Assembly: GCF_030433855.1 (NCBI RefSeq)
Contig: NZ_JARUXC010000015.1
Location: forward strand, 23,927-87,926
Length of the DNA: 64,000 bases
Source: Agreia sp. PsM10
GTDB lineage: Bacteria > Actinomycetota > Actinomycetes > Actinomycetales > Microbacteriaceae
Reading direction: 5' to 3'
In this document: piece after piece, positions 25,517 to 32,992 of the stretch
Layout of the letters: every line of letters starts with the position of its first letter
Numbering within the stretch: the stretch's first letter is position 1
Notes under the pieces: generated by a model
What the model saw: only the letters and a program-made list of their open reading frames with translations
Told to the model about the DNA's origin: nothing
Database searches by the model: none
Position numbers and translations under genes: made by a program

Positions 25517-25711
25517 CCCGTGACCCCCGATCAGGGGCTCTCAGGCACCTCCCAGCAAAATAACGTTTTGATAACTGGCGCTCCGTTACTCAACCGTTAT
25601 ATGGTTCAAGAGCGTTAGTTGTTTGCTGTGGCAGCTACCGCGGAATGTGATTGCAGGACACTCTTGGTGCAAGGGAAGAAAGCCCGTCGTTAGCCTCTAC
25701 GACGGGCTTTC
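25517..25711 (+). repeat. 195-bp structured repeat, copy 2
   Basis: Second copy of the element at 24429-24623, offset by 1088 bp and starting 2 nt after the stop of the PEP-mutase-type gene. In this copy the triplet matching the amidase stop reads CAA, not TAA, and three other changes give E to D, T to S and N to T in the same frame. It ends in an identical 12-bp terminator stem (25679-25690 with 25699-25710). Confidence 0.8.
25679..25710 (+). terminator. Rho-independent-type terminator in repeat copy 2
   Basis: The same AAAGCCCGTCGT/ACGACGGGCTTT stem as in copy 1, followed by ctgtctgtct. It would end transcription from the PEP-mutase-type gene. Confidence 0.75.
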
Positions 25712-25798
25712 TGTCTGTCTGCGGCCATGTCAACCCGCCCTCGAGTTTCGGGGAATCCTCAGGAGCCGCCCTAGTGTGGAGGCCACGAGAGGATCTCA

Positions 25799-26242
25799 AT
25801 GACCAAGCCTGTCTCCCCCGTCGCCGCCTGGGAATCGCTCTTCCGCGCGCAGGTCGCCGTGATGCGCCAGATCGCCTCGGAATTCCCCTCCGACGTCATC
25901 TCGCTCAACGAGTACGACGTTCTCTTCACCCTGTCGCTCGCTGAGAACCGCACCCTGCGCATCCGCGAACTCAACGAGAACGTGCTCCTGACGCAGCCGA
26001 GCATCTCCCGCCTCGTCGATCGCCTCGCCGCGCGCGGACTCGTGACCAAACTCACCGACCCGAACGACGGGCGCGGCACTCTCGTGGCGCTCACCGACAC
26101 CGGCTTCGCGCTGTTCCGTGATGCCGCCCACATCCACGGCCGCTCCATCGCCAGCCGCATGAGCTCGGCGCTGTCACCCGACGAGCTCACCGAACTCGCG
26201 CGCCTCACGCGCAAGCTGTACGCCAGCGTCACCGCCCGATGA
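25799..26242 (+). CDS. MarR-family transcriptional regulator
   Basis: A 147-aa winged-helix regulator. The DNA-binding part is LRIRELNENVLLTQPSISRLVDRLAARGLV with wing DPNDGRGTLVALTDTG, flanked by dimerisation helices. No conserved Cys redox sensor is present. GAGAGGAT precedes the ATG. Its stop overlaps the photolyase start by 4 nt (ATGA), so it probably autoregulates a regulator-photolyase operon. Confidence 0.92.
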   Translation: MTKPVSPVAAWESLFRAQVAVMRQIASEFPSDVISLNEYDVLFTLSLAENRTLRIRELNENVLLTQPSISRLVDRLAARGLVTKLTDPNDGRGTLVALTDTGFALFRDAAHIHGRSIASRMSSALSPDELTELARLTRKLYASVTAR

Positions 26243-27648
26243 CCGCCCCGAGCATCGTCTGGTTCCGCGACGACCTGCGCGTCTCAGACAACCCGGCCCT
26301 GCATGCCGCCGCAGAGCACGGCGGGCCCATCGTGTGCCTCTACATTCTGGATGACGCCAGCTCAGGGCTCCGGCCGCTGGGCGGTGCGGCCCGCTGGTGG
26401 CTGCACCACAGCCTCTCGTCGCTCGCCGCGTCGCTGCGCGACATCGGACTCGAGCTCACGCTTCGTCGCGGCGCTGCCGCCGAGGTCATCGACTCCGTCG
26501 TCACCGACACGGGCGCGCAGGCTGTCTTCTGGAACCGGCGCTACGGAGAGGCCGAACGAACCGTGGATGCCGGCATCAAGTCGTCGCTGCGAGCCTCGGG
26601 GCTCGAGGTGCAGAGCACGCAGGCCTCCCTGCTGTTCGAACCCTGGACGGTGATGACCGGCCAGGACGCTCCGTATCGGGTCTTCACCCCGTTCTACCGG
26701 TCGTGCCTCGCCCGGCAGGAGCCACGGCATCCATTGCCTGTCGACGACGACGTGACGGCTCTGCCCGATGTGGCCGGCGACGATCTCGCCGACTGGGATC
26801 TGCTGCCCACGACCCCTGACTGGGCCGGCGGCCTTCGCGAATCGTGGACACCGGGCGAGGCGACCGCCATGACGCGTCTGCGCTCGTTCCTCGAGACCGA
26901 GCTGTCGTCGTATGTGGCCGAGCAGGACCTGCCGGCGCAGGATGCGACATCCGGGCTCTCGCCCTATCTGCGCTGGGGCGAGATCAGCCCGTTCCAGGTA
27001 TGGCACGAGACGCGCTCGTACGTGGCTTCGCTCGACCGTCGCACCGCCGAGGGCGCACGCGCATCCGAGGGGGCGAGCGCGTTTCTGCGCCAGCTCGTGT
27101 GGCGCGAGTTCTCATACCACCTGCTGTTCCACTGGCCGCAGATCACGCACTCGAACATGCGGCCGGCCTTCGACGACTTCCCGTGGGCCGAGCCGACCGA
27201 TGTCGTCATGGAGGCGTGGCAGATGGGGCGCACCGGCATCCCCCTCGTCGACGCGGGCATGCGCGAGCTGTGGAAGACGGGCATCATGCACAACCGGGTG
27301 CGCATGGTCGTGGCGTCGTTTCTCGTGAAGAACCTGCGCATCGACTGGCGGGAGGGCGAGCGGTGGTTCTGGGACACGCTCGTCGACGCCGACCCTGCGG
27401 CGAACGCGGTGAACTGGCAGTGGGTGGCCGGGTCGGGTGTCGACGCGGCGCCGTACTTCCGGGTGTTCAACCCCGAGCTGCAGGCCACGAAGTTCGATCC
27501 GCACCGCGAGTACATCCGTCGCTTCGTGCCCGACATCGACGCCGAGACCTATCCCCCGCCGCTCGTCGATCTGAAGCAGTCGCGCGCGGCTGCCCTGCAT
27601 GCCTATGCCTCGATCTCGAAGGATCGCGCGTTGGGCGAGCCCGGCTAG
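26239..27648 (+). CDS. phr: Deoxyribodipyrimidine photolyase
   Basis: A 469-aa FAD-dependent DNA repair enzyme that uses blue light to split cyclobutane pyrimidine dimers. The N-terminal antenna domain begins IVWFRDDLRVSDNPAL. The FAD/DNA-binding domain contains YLRWGEISPFQVW, the conserved FLRQLVWREFSYHLL, the tryptophan-rich WQMGRTGIPLVDAGMRELW, and MHNRVRMVVASFLVKNL with its conserved Asn. The end WQWVAGSGVDAAPYFRVFNP is typical of class I CPD photolyases. It is translationally coupled to a MarR regulator. Confidence 0.96.
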   Translation: MTAPSIVWFRDDLRVSDNPALHAAAEHGGPIVCLYILDDASSGLRPLGGAARWWLHHSLSSLAASLRDIGLELTLRRGAAAEVIDSVVTDTGAQAVFWNRRYGEAERTVDAGIKSSLRASGLEVQSTQASLLFEPWTVMTGQDAPYRVFTPFYRSCLARQEPRHPLPVDDDVTALPDVAGDDLADWDLLPTTPDWAGGLRESWTPGEATAMTRLRSFLETELSSYVAEQDLPAQDATSGLSPYLRWGEISPFQVWHETRSYVASLDRRTAEGARASEGASAFLRQLVWREFSYHLLFHWPQITHSNMRPAFDDFPWAEPTDVVMEAWQMGRTGIPLVDAGMRELWKTGIMHNRVRMVVASFLVKNLRIDWREGERWFWDTLVDADPAANAVNWQWVAGSGVDAAPYFRVFNPELQATKFDPHREYIRRFVPDIDAETYPPPLVDLKQSRAAALHAYASISKDRALGEPG

Positions 27649-27653
27649 GGCCC

Positions 27654-27928
27654 CGTTCCCTGAGCCCGTGGAAGGGGCCCGCTCCCTGAGCCCGTCGAAG
27701 GGCAGCACATCGACTAGCAACATATGCACCTTCCATGTCCACGGAAGGTGCATCTCCGACGACTGGATCCGCGCCGCGCGATCGACCCGGCGCTTATGCA
27801 CGCAAAGACCGACCCATGGACACCTTTGGGCCGAGTCGATGCAGACGCGCGGGTGACTTCTCGGCCGGCGGCCCTTCGCCAGGCTCAGGGAACGGGCATG
27901 ACGTCGCTCCCTGAGCCTGTCGAAGGGC
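27654..27928. repeat. Cluster of four REP-like CCCTGAG-CGAAGGG elements
   Basis: Imperfect palindromes of the form TCCCTGAGCCTGTCGAAGGG occur four times in the 293-bp gap between photolyase and the next gene: two direct copies near 27655-27677 and 27681-27702, one inverted at 27871-27891, and one direct at 27906-27928. These extragenic repeats are common in actinobacteria. They occupy the gap together with a separate hairpin; no gene is seen here. Confidence 0.75.
27724..27753. terminator. Perfect 11-bp hairpin in the REP-bearing gap
   Basis: ATGCACCTTCC (27724-27734) and GGAAGGTGCAT (27743-27753) with an 8-nt loop. It sits between convergent genes (photolyase + and the membrane protein -). 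It could terminate either; there is no T-tract. Confidence 0.45.
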
Positions 27929-27941
27929 TGAACCGCGGCGG

Positions 27942-29135
27942 CTAGATCCCCTCTCCGGGCACGATCGTCGAGTCGATGCTGCGGTTCAGCGCCTGCGCGT
28001 CGGCGTCGAGATCGCGCAGCTGCTGCTGCAGGTCTCCGAGCTGGGTGATCTTGTCGTTGATGGCCGTCCGACGCGTCTCAAGGTCGGCGTCGCGAGCGAT
28101 CAGCGCGGCCTTGTCGGCGTCGAACGCCGCGGGATTGTCCGAGTATCCGTAGGCCTGGTTCTTGGCGATGAACGCGTCGATGTCTGTGTTGAGCTGCGTC
28201 TGGTCGGCGTTGAACGTGTTCGTGTCGGACTCGATCTCATCCGCGAGCGCGAGGATCTGGTTCGACAGGTCGGTGGTCTGCTGCTCGAGGTCGCTGAACA
28301 CCTTCTCGTATGCGGCGTGGAGGCCGACGACGACGCTGCGATCGGTGAAGTACGTCTTGTAGTAGGTCTCGAGCTCCGGGTCGAGGTCGGTGAATTCGGT
28401 GCCGATGATCGAGTGCAGCTCGGTGAGGCGGGTCCCCGGCTGCGAGACCGCGTAGGCGTCCATACGCTCCGCCAGTTCGGGATCGTCTCCGTGAGCGGTG
28501 TACGCCTCCTCGAGCAGAACGCCGAGGCGCTCCTGAGACGCGGCGTCGAGCCTGTCGAATGCGGCGTGCAGCATCTCGTGGGCGGCGGTGACCTCGCGCA
28601 GCCCGTCGAGGCGCTCCTCGGTGACGTCGTACAGGTGGATGGTCTCGCCGGTGTAGCAGCCGAGCAGGAACTGCTCGGGCCTGATTCCGCAGGCGGTGTT
28701 GAACTCGCTGGCCGTGTTCAGCTCGGGGTGGCTCGTGTAGAAGAGGAAGGTGCCGACCTCGTTCATGTCGGCGCGTTCGACGAGAGACTCGATGTTCTCG
28801 CTCGGGGTGAACTCCGCGACCGACTGGCGATCGGCGATGATCCGGGCGTTCGCGGCGTAGTAGATGCCGCCGGAGACGGGCAGCGCGATGGCCAGCAGTG
28901 CCGCGACGCCCACCATCAGGCCCTGCCACCAGGTCATTCCGCGGGTTCGCTTGGGCTTCGGCGATCCGGATGCGTACGGGTGCGGCGACTGCGCCGGGAA
29001 CTGCTGGGTCTGCTGCGGCGGATACGGCTGCTGTTGAGGCTGCTGCGGGAACTGCTGCGGCGGCATCGGCGGAACCGGCGGTCGACCTTCTGCGCCGCCC
29101 TGCTCAGGGCCGGCGGGATACGGGGGCAGACTCAC
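27942..29135 (-). CDS. Membrane-anchored protein with HExxH zincin-like motif
   Basis: A 397-aa protein. Residues ~1-65 are cytosolic, rich in Pro and Gln (PPQQFPQQPQQQPYPPQQ), then one membrane segment (~70-95). The extracytoplasmic part contains VTAAHEMLHAAFDRL, a HExxH zinc-metallopeptidase motif, at ~180-195. A Tyr/Thr-acidic region and a C-terminal coiled coil (~270-390, heptads such as LEQQTTDLSNQILALADEIE) follow. Either an envelope-attached protease or a degenerate scaffold. GTG at 29135 has GAGGA 6 nt upstream. The family is common in actinobacteria but not characterised, as far as I know. Confidence 0.72.
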   Translation of the reverse strand: MSLPPYPAGPEQGGAEGRPPVPPMPPQQFPQQPQQQPYPPQQTQQFPAQSPHPYASGSPKPKRTRGMTWWQGLMVGVAALLAIALPVSGGIYYAANARIIADRQSVAEFTPSENIESLVERADMNEVGTFLFYTSHPELNTASEFNTACGIRPEQFLLGCYTGETIHLYDVTEERLDGLREVTAAHEMLHAAFDRLDAASQERLGVLLEEAYTAHGDDPELAERMDAYAVSQPGTRLTELHSIIGTEFTDLDPELETYYKTYFTDRSVVVGLHAAYEKVFSDLEQQTTDLSNQILALADEIESDTNTFNADQTQLNTDIDAFIAKNQAYGYSDNPAAFDADKAALIARDADLETRRTAINDKITQLGDLQQQLRDLDADAQALNRSIDSTIVPGEGI

Positions 29136-29234
29136 AAAGATTCCTCACACTCGTCGCAATGCCTCCACGATAGCGGGACTCTGATTTTGCGAGAATGGAG
29201 CCGATCGTCGACGACGCCACGAAGGGCGGTGCTC

Positions 29235-29828
29235 ATGGGTGTGTTCTCTCCCGGATTCCTCGGTCGCAGACGCGAGCGCGACCCCCGTCTGCCACCCGGC
29301 CAGCACGCGGTCACGAACTTTCCCGTGCTGTCGGCCGGCCCCATTCCGAACGTGCGCCTCGACCGCTGGACGTTCGGAATCACGAACGAGCGCAACCAGA
29401 CCACGGGCTACACCTGGGAGCAGTTCCAGAAGCTCCCGACAGAGGACGTCACCGTCGATCTGCACTGCGTGACCCGATGGTCGCAGTTCGACATGCCCTG
29501 GCGGGGAGTCTCGCTCGACCTGCTGCTCGAGGGGGTCGAGACGACCGCCTCCTTCGCGGTGGCCCGGAGTTACGGCGGCTACACGACCAACATCCCCCTC
29601 GACGAGCTGCGCGGCGGAAAGGCCTGGATCGCGACGCGTTACGACGGCAAGCCGTTGAGCGACAGCCACGGCGGCCCCGCCCGTCTGCTCGTTCCCCACC
29701 TCTACCTCTGGAAGAGCGCGAAGTGGATCAATCGCATCACGCTCCACGCGCACGACCAGCCGGGATTCTGGGAGACCAACGGCTACAACAACCATGGCGA
29801 CCCGTGGCGCGAGGAGCGGTACTGGTGA
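29235..29828 (+). CDS. Sulfite-oxidase-like molybdopterin oxidoreductase
   Basis: A 197-aa protein corresponding to the Moco domain of the SUOX/YedY fold. The Mo-ligand cysteine lies in VDLHCVTRWSQFDMPWRG (~80-95). Other conserved features are SYGGYTTNIPL, GKPLSDSHGGPARLLVPHLY and the family ending KWINRITL. It lacks a Tat signal and a dimerisation domain, so it belongs to the short cytosolic actinobacterial type. Electron partner and substrate unknown. The ATG at 29235 is one of several possible starts; the sequence upstream in frame is low in similarity. Confidence 0.85.
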   Translation: MGVFSPGFLGRRRERDPRLPPGQHAVTNFPVLSAGPIPNVRLDRWTFGITNERNQTTGYTWEQFQKLPTEDVTVDLHCVTRWSQFDMPWRGVSLDLLLEGVETTASFAVARSYGGYTTNIPLDELRGGKAWIATRYDGKPLSDSHGGPARLLVPHLYLWKSAKWINRITLHAHDQPGFWETNGYNNHGDPWREERYW

Positions 29829-29892
29829 CCGGTCGGCGTCGTGCGCGCAGACCCGAATAGACTCGGGTGATCACTGCGAGACGAGGAGCACG

Positions 29893-30510
29893 ATGAGCGC
29901 ACGCTGGACACGCGTCGCTCGCGGCAGCCTCGCCGCCGCCTTCTCCACCTTCGTGGCGGCGTTCTCGCACGCCGTCTCCGGCGGCTCCGCGCCCGGCGTC
30001 GCGGCGCTCTCGCTCGCGGTCGCCTTCTCCACTCTGGTGTGCGTGGCCCTCGCCGGCCGTGGCCTGTCGTACTGGCGCATCGGCGCCTCGGTGGCCGTGA
30101 GTCAGGTCTTCTTCCACACACTGTTCAGCCTCATCGTGGAGCCCGCTCCCACCTCGCCGGCGGCACCGACGACGGCCCACGCCGGCCACGACATGGCCGC
30201 CATGTTCCTGCCCACGGGAGCCGCGGCATCCGGCGGCGCGGCGATCACCGTCGACGTCGCCATGGTGGCCGGCCACGTGCTCGCGGCCGTCGCGACATTC
30301 GCCGCGATCGTGTGGGGCGAGCGGGCCGTTCGAGGCCTGCTGGCCGCCGCGCTCCTGCGCGCGACCCGCTTCGCCGCACTGCTTCTTCCCGCCCCGGTCC
30401 TCGCCCCGCGCACCGTGCGCCTCGGCCGCGTCGCACGCATCGACGCCCCTGCCGTGCTCGAGGTGCTGCGCGCATCCGTCTGGCACCGCGGCCCGCCGCT
30501 CGCCGCCTGA
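29893..30510 (+). CDS. Membrane protein with His-Met-rich loop, copper cluster
   Basis: A 205-aa integral membrane protein with about four TMs. The segment HAGHDMAAMFLPTG between TM2 and TM3 is rich in His and Met, suggestive of Cu(I) binding. It is followed by the YcnI and CopC genes in the same direction, which supports a role in copper handling. No named family is recognised with certainty. ATG at 29893 follows GAGGAG at 29883-29888. Confidence 0.7.
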   Translation: MSARWTRVARGSLAAAFSTFVAAFSHAVSGGSAPGVAALSLAVAFSTLVCVALAGRGLSYWRIGASVAVSQVFFHTLFSLIVEPAPTSPAAPTTAHAGHDMAAMFLPTGAAASGGAAITVDVAMVAGHVLAAVATFAAIVWGERAVRGLLAAALLRATRFAALLLPAPVLAPRTVRLGRVARIDAPAVLEVLRASVWHRGPPLAA

Positions 30511-30635
30511 CCCCACCCCACGCATCCGGCCGGCACTCGCCCGCGCGCCGGAATTCTTTCGCGCACCCTGCGCATCCACTCGCCGGAGCACGCGCGCGTT
30601 CGACGCGCCCCTCCGCACAGATTCAAGGACCCACC

Positions 30636-31382
30636 ATGAAGAAATCCACCCCACTCGCCCTCGCCTCGACCGGCCTCGGAGTCGGCCTGCTGCTCGCCGT
30701 CGCCGTTCCCCTCTCGGCCAGCGCCCATGTGAGCGTCACCCCCGGCGCGACCGCGGCCGGCTCGTACACGGTGCTCACGTTCGCCGTTCCCCATGGATGC
30801 GACGGGTCGGCCACCACGACCATCGCCATCGACATTCCCGAGCAGATCGCCTCGGTCACTCCGACGGTCAACCCGAACTGGGATGTCTCGAAGGTCATGA
30901 CCCCGCTGGCGACGCCCTCGACGAGTGCTCACGGCGAGGCGGCGACCGAGCGCGTCGGCCAGGTCGTCTACACCGCCAAGACCCCGCTGGCCGACGGGTA
31001 CCGCGACACGTTCGCGCTCTCGCTGCAGCTGCCGGCAGACGCGGCCGGCACGACCCTCGACTTCCCCGTGCTGCAGACCTGCGAGACGGGCTCGACGAAC
31101 TGGAACGAGGTTCCGGCCGACGGCGCCGACGAGGACTCGGTCGAGCACCCCGCGCCGGCGATCACCGTCACGGAGGCCGTCGCCACGGAGGCGGACGGCG
31201 ACCCGGTGAGCGCCGCCGACACGGCGTCATCGGATGCGTCGGGTTCGGTCTCCGACGCCGGCTCGGGCTCCGGCTCGGGTGACGACGTGCTCGCCCGCGT
31301 TCTCGGCATCGGCGGGCTCGTCGTAGGCGCGGTCGGCGTCGTCATCGCGGTCGTTGCGACGCGACGCGCGCGAACGGCGTAG
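30636..31382 (+). CDS. YcnI-family (DUF1775) copper-associated exported protein
   Basis: A 248-aa protein. Sec signal peptide ends SASAHVSV, so the mature N-terminus begins with His, the residue that coordinates Cu(II) in characterised YcnI (CuH histidine). The DUF1775 beta-sandwich (~30-170) contains VPHGCDGSATTTIAIDIPE and LPADAAGTTLDFPVLQTCE, with two Cys residues likely disulfide-linked. A Ser/Asp/Gly-rich linker and a C-terminal TM followed by RRARTA anchor it in the membrane. It is followed at 5 nt by copC. Confidence 0.9.
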   Translation: MKKSTPLALASTGLGVGLLLAVAVPLSASAHVSVTPGATAAGSYTVLTFAVPHGCDGSATTTIAIDIPEQIASVTPTVNPNWDVSKVMTPLATPSTSAHGEAATERVGQVVYTAKTPLADGYRDTFALSLQLPADAAGTTLDFPVLQTCETGSTNWNEVPADGADEDSVEHPAPAITVTEAVATEADGDPVSAADTASSDASGSVSDAGSGSGSGDDVLARVLGIGGLVVGAVGVVIAVVATRRARTA

Positions 31383-31386
31383 CAGC

Positions 31387-32097
31387 ATGCGCATCGCACG
31401 TCCGAAGCCGTCGGCCCGACGTGCCGCCGCCGTCGGCGCGCTGGCGCTGCTCGCCGCCGTGACGGTCGGAGCGGTCGGCCACGTGCCGACCGCCTCGGCG
31501 CACAACTACCTGGTGTCGTCGACGCCGGAGGCGGGCTCGGTGCTCACCTCGCTGCCACCCGAGTTCGTCATCACGACCAACGACGTGCTGCTCGACTTCG
31601 GGGGCGAGAACACCGGATCGGCCGGCGCACTCGAGGTGCAGGGCCCCGACGGCCTGTTCTACGGCGACGGCTGCGTGGCCGTGTCGGGAGCGTCGATCTC
31701 GACACCGGCGGCCATCGGACCCGCGGGCGACTACACGGTGATCTGGCGGGTCGTCTCTACCGACGGGCATCCGGTGTCGAGCCAGTTCTCGTTCACCTGG
31801 CAGCCGGATGCCGCACAGGTCGCGTCGGCCGGATCGACCGCGGCCCCCGTGTGTCCGACGTCGAGCGACGCGGCGGGTGCCGTCGATGGGGCCGGGGCGG
31901 CTTCGGGCGACTCGGAAGCGGATTCGCCGGCCCCCACGGCGGGCTCGTCCGACGACGAGTTCCTCTCTGTACTGGCGTGGGGCGGGGGCGCCCTCGGCGC
32001 CGTGGCCATCGCGGTCGTCGCCACCCTGCTCGTGCTGCGTCGCCCCAAGCTGGGAGCCGGCCCGGGAAGTGATTCACGACCACCCGGGGATATCTAG
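31387..32097 (+). CDS. CopC-family copper resistance/acquisition protein
   Basis: A 236-aa protein. Its signal peptide ends TASAHNYLVSSTP, placing His at the mature N-terminus as in CopC. The domain continues with PEAGSVLTSLPPEFVITTND, GDYTVIWRVVSTDGHPVSSQFSFTW, where the DGHP histidine is the second Cu(II) ligand. A Ser/Ala/acidic linker and a C-terminal TM followed by RRPKLG anchor it. No CopD permease is adjacent, so copper may be handed to the HM-rich membrane protein two genes upstream. It is in one operon with YcnI. Confidence 0.9.
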   Translation: MRIARPKPSARRAAAVGALALLAAVTVGAVGHVPTASAHNYLVSSTPEAGSVLTSLPPEFVITTNDVLLDFGGENTGSAGALEVQGPDGLFYGDGCVAVSGASISTPAAIGPAGDYTVIWRVVSTDGHPVSSQFSFTWQPDAAQVASAGSTAAPVCPTSSDAAGAVDGAGAASGDSEADSPAPTAGSSDDEFLSVLAWGGGALGAVAIAVVATLLVLRRPKLGAGPGSDSRPPGDI

Positions 32098-32104
32098 CCC
32101 TGAT

Positions 32105-32150
32105 TGCGAATCGAAGCTCTGGCGCAGACTGGTCAGAGCTTCGATTCGCA
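32105..32150 (+). terminator. Long perfect hairpin after copC
   Basis: A 17-bp perfect stem, 32105-32121 with 32134-32150 (TGCGAATCGAAGCTCTG and its complement) and 12-nt loop, begins 8 nt after the copC stop. There is no T-tract, but stem length and location support termination. Confidence 0.7.
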
Positions 32151-32185
32151 GTGTCGCGAGAGGGGCGACCAATGACAGGAACAGC

Positions 32186-32488
32186 GTGATCGCAGACAGC
32201 ACCGCCCAGACGGCCCCGGACTCGACAACAGATTCAGTAACACTCGTGAGATTGTCTCCAACGGAATGGAGAGTCTCCGACCCTCGCGCATCGGCCCACG
32301 ATGCCGCATCGCTGCTGGGTTTCATCGAAGCCCGCGGAGGCTCGTTCGAGGTGACGGTTCTGAATCAGGGCGTCGCATCGTATACCGCATCCGATCTAGA
32401 CGGCGCACTGGCACTCTTCGCGTCGAAGAGGGATTCCCGTCGACTCTCACCTAATGTGGGAGGAACATCGCGCTCCGCGATGCGGTAA
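32186..32488 (+). CDS. Conserved small hypothetical protein
   Basis: A 100-aa cytosolic protein of no recognised family. It contains a predicted beta-alpha-beta region (TLVRLSPTEWRVSDPR, HDAASLLGFIEARGGSFEVTVL) and ends in a basic Ser/Arg tail. GTG at 32186 follows AGGA at 5 nt spacing. It lies 17 nt upstream of the DUF7882-type gene in the same direction and is probably co-transcribed with it. Confidence 0.6.
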   Translation: MIADSTAQTAPDSTTDSVTLVRLSPTEWRVSDPRASAHDAASLLGFIEARGGSFEVTVLNQGVASYTASDLDGALALFASKRDSRRLSPNVGGTSRSAMR

Positions 32489-32504
32489 GACACAAGGGGA
32501 CAGC

Positions 32505-32834
32505 ATGGGAAAGTTGCTTTACGGTGACTCCGACATCGAGATCGAGTTCGACGACAGGGCTCTGACGCACCTGCAGATCGTGATCGGCTCCAAGCTGCGC
32601 CGGGGCGAGAGCTTCTTCTTCTCGTGGAAAGACGACCCGGCCATCGGCGACGGCCGCTCGAGCATCTGGCTCGACAAGTCCATTCCGCTCTACTTCAAGT
32701 TCTTCGGCGGCAAGATGCCCACCCTGAATCGCGAGTGGCTCGAGATCCTCACCTCATCGGCGAACAGCGGCCAGGGCCTCATCTTCTCTGAAGAGCCGAA
32801 CGGTGCGACGAACCCGCCTCGAGGTCACGTCTAG
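32505..32834 (+). CDS. DUF7882-type small protein
   Basis: A 109-aa protein that begins MGKLLYGDSDIEIEFDDRAL and contains LRRGESFFFSW, GDGRSSIWLDKSIPLYFKF and LTSSANSGQGL. I recognise this as the DUF7882 family, abundant in Microbacteriaceae and sometimes mislabelled ATP-dependent DNA ligase because of a chance similarity. Function unknown; no nucleotidyltransferase motif (KxDG) is present. AAGGGGA lies just before the ATG. Confidence 0.78.
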   Translation: MGKLLYGDSDIEIEFDDRALTHLQIVIGSKLRRGESFFFSWKDDPAIGDGRSSIWLDKSIPLYFKFFGGKMPTLNREWLEILTSSANSGQGLIFSEEPNGATNPPRGHV

Positions 32835-32949
32835 AGCTGACGGCTGGGCCGTATCACAGCAGGGGCGAACACGCCCAACACCCCCTTAACAGGGGTAACT
32901 TAAACCTGCTGTTTACACGGGCGACTCCGTTTCGTCGCGAGGTCTGACT

Positions 32950-32983
32950 TTGATTGAGAGATACCCACCCGTATCTCGATCAA
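32950..32983 (+). promoter_or_regulatory. Hairpin in the leader of the ExeM nuclease gene
   Basis: TTGATTGAGAGATAC (32950-32964) pairs imperfectly with GTATCTCGATCAA (32971-32983) across CCCACC, immediately before the AAGGGAAA ribosome site. It could affect mRNA stability or translation, or be a repressor site. Confidence 0.4.
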
Positions 32984-32992
32984 GGGAAATCC

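Noticed and set aside
32505..32834. ATP-dependent DNA ligase annotation for the 109-aa protein
   Set aside because: No KxDG nucleotidyltransferase motif and far too short; the sequence fits DUF7882.
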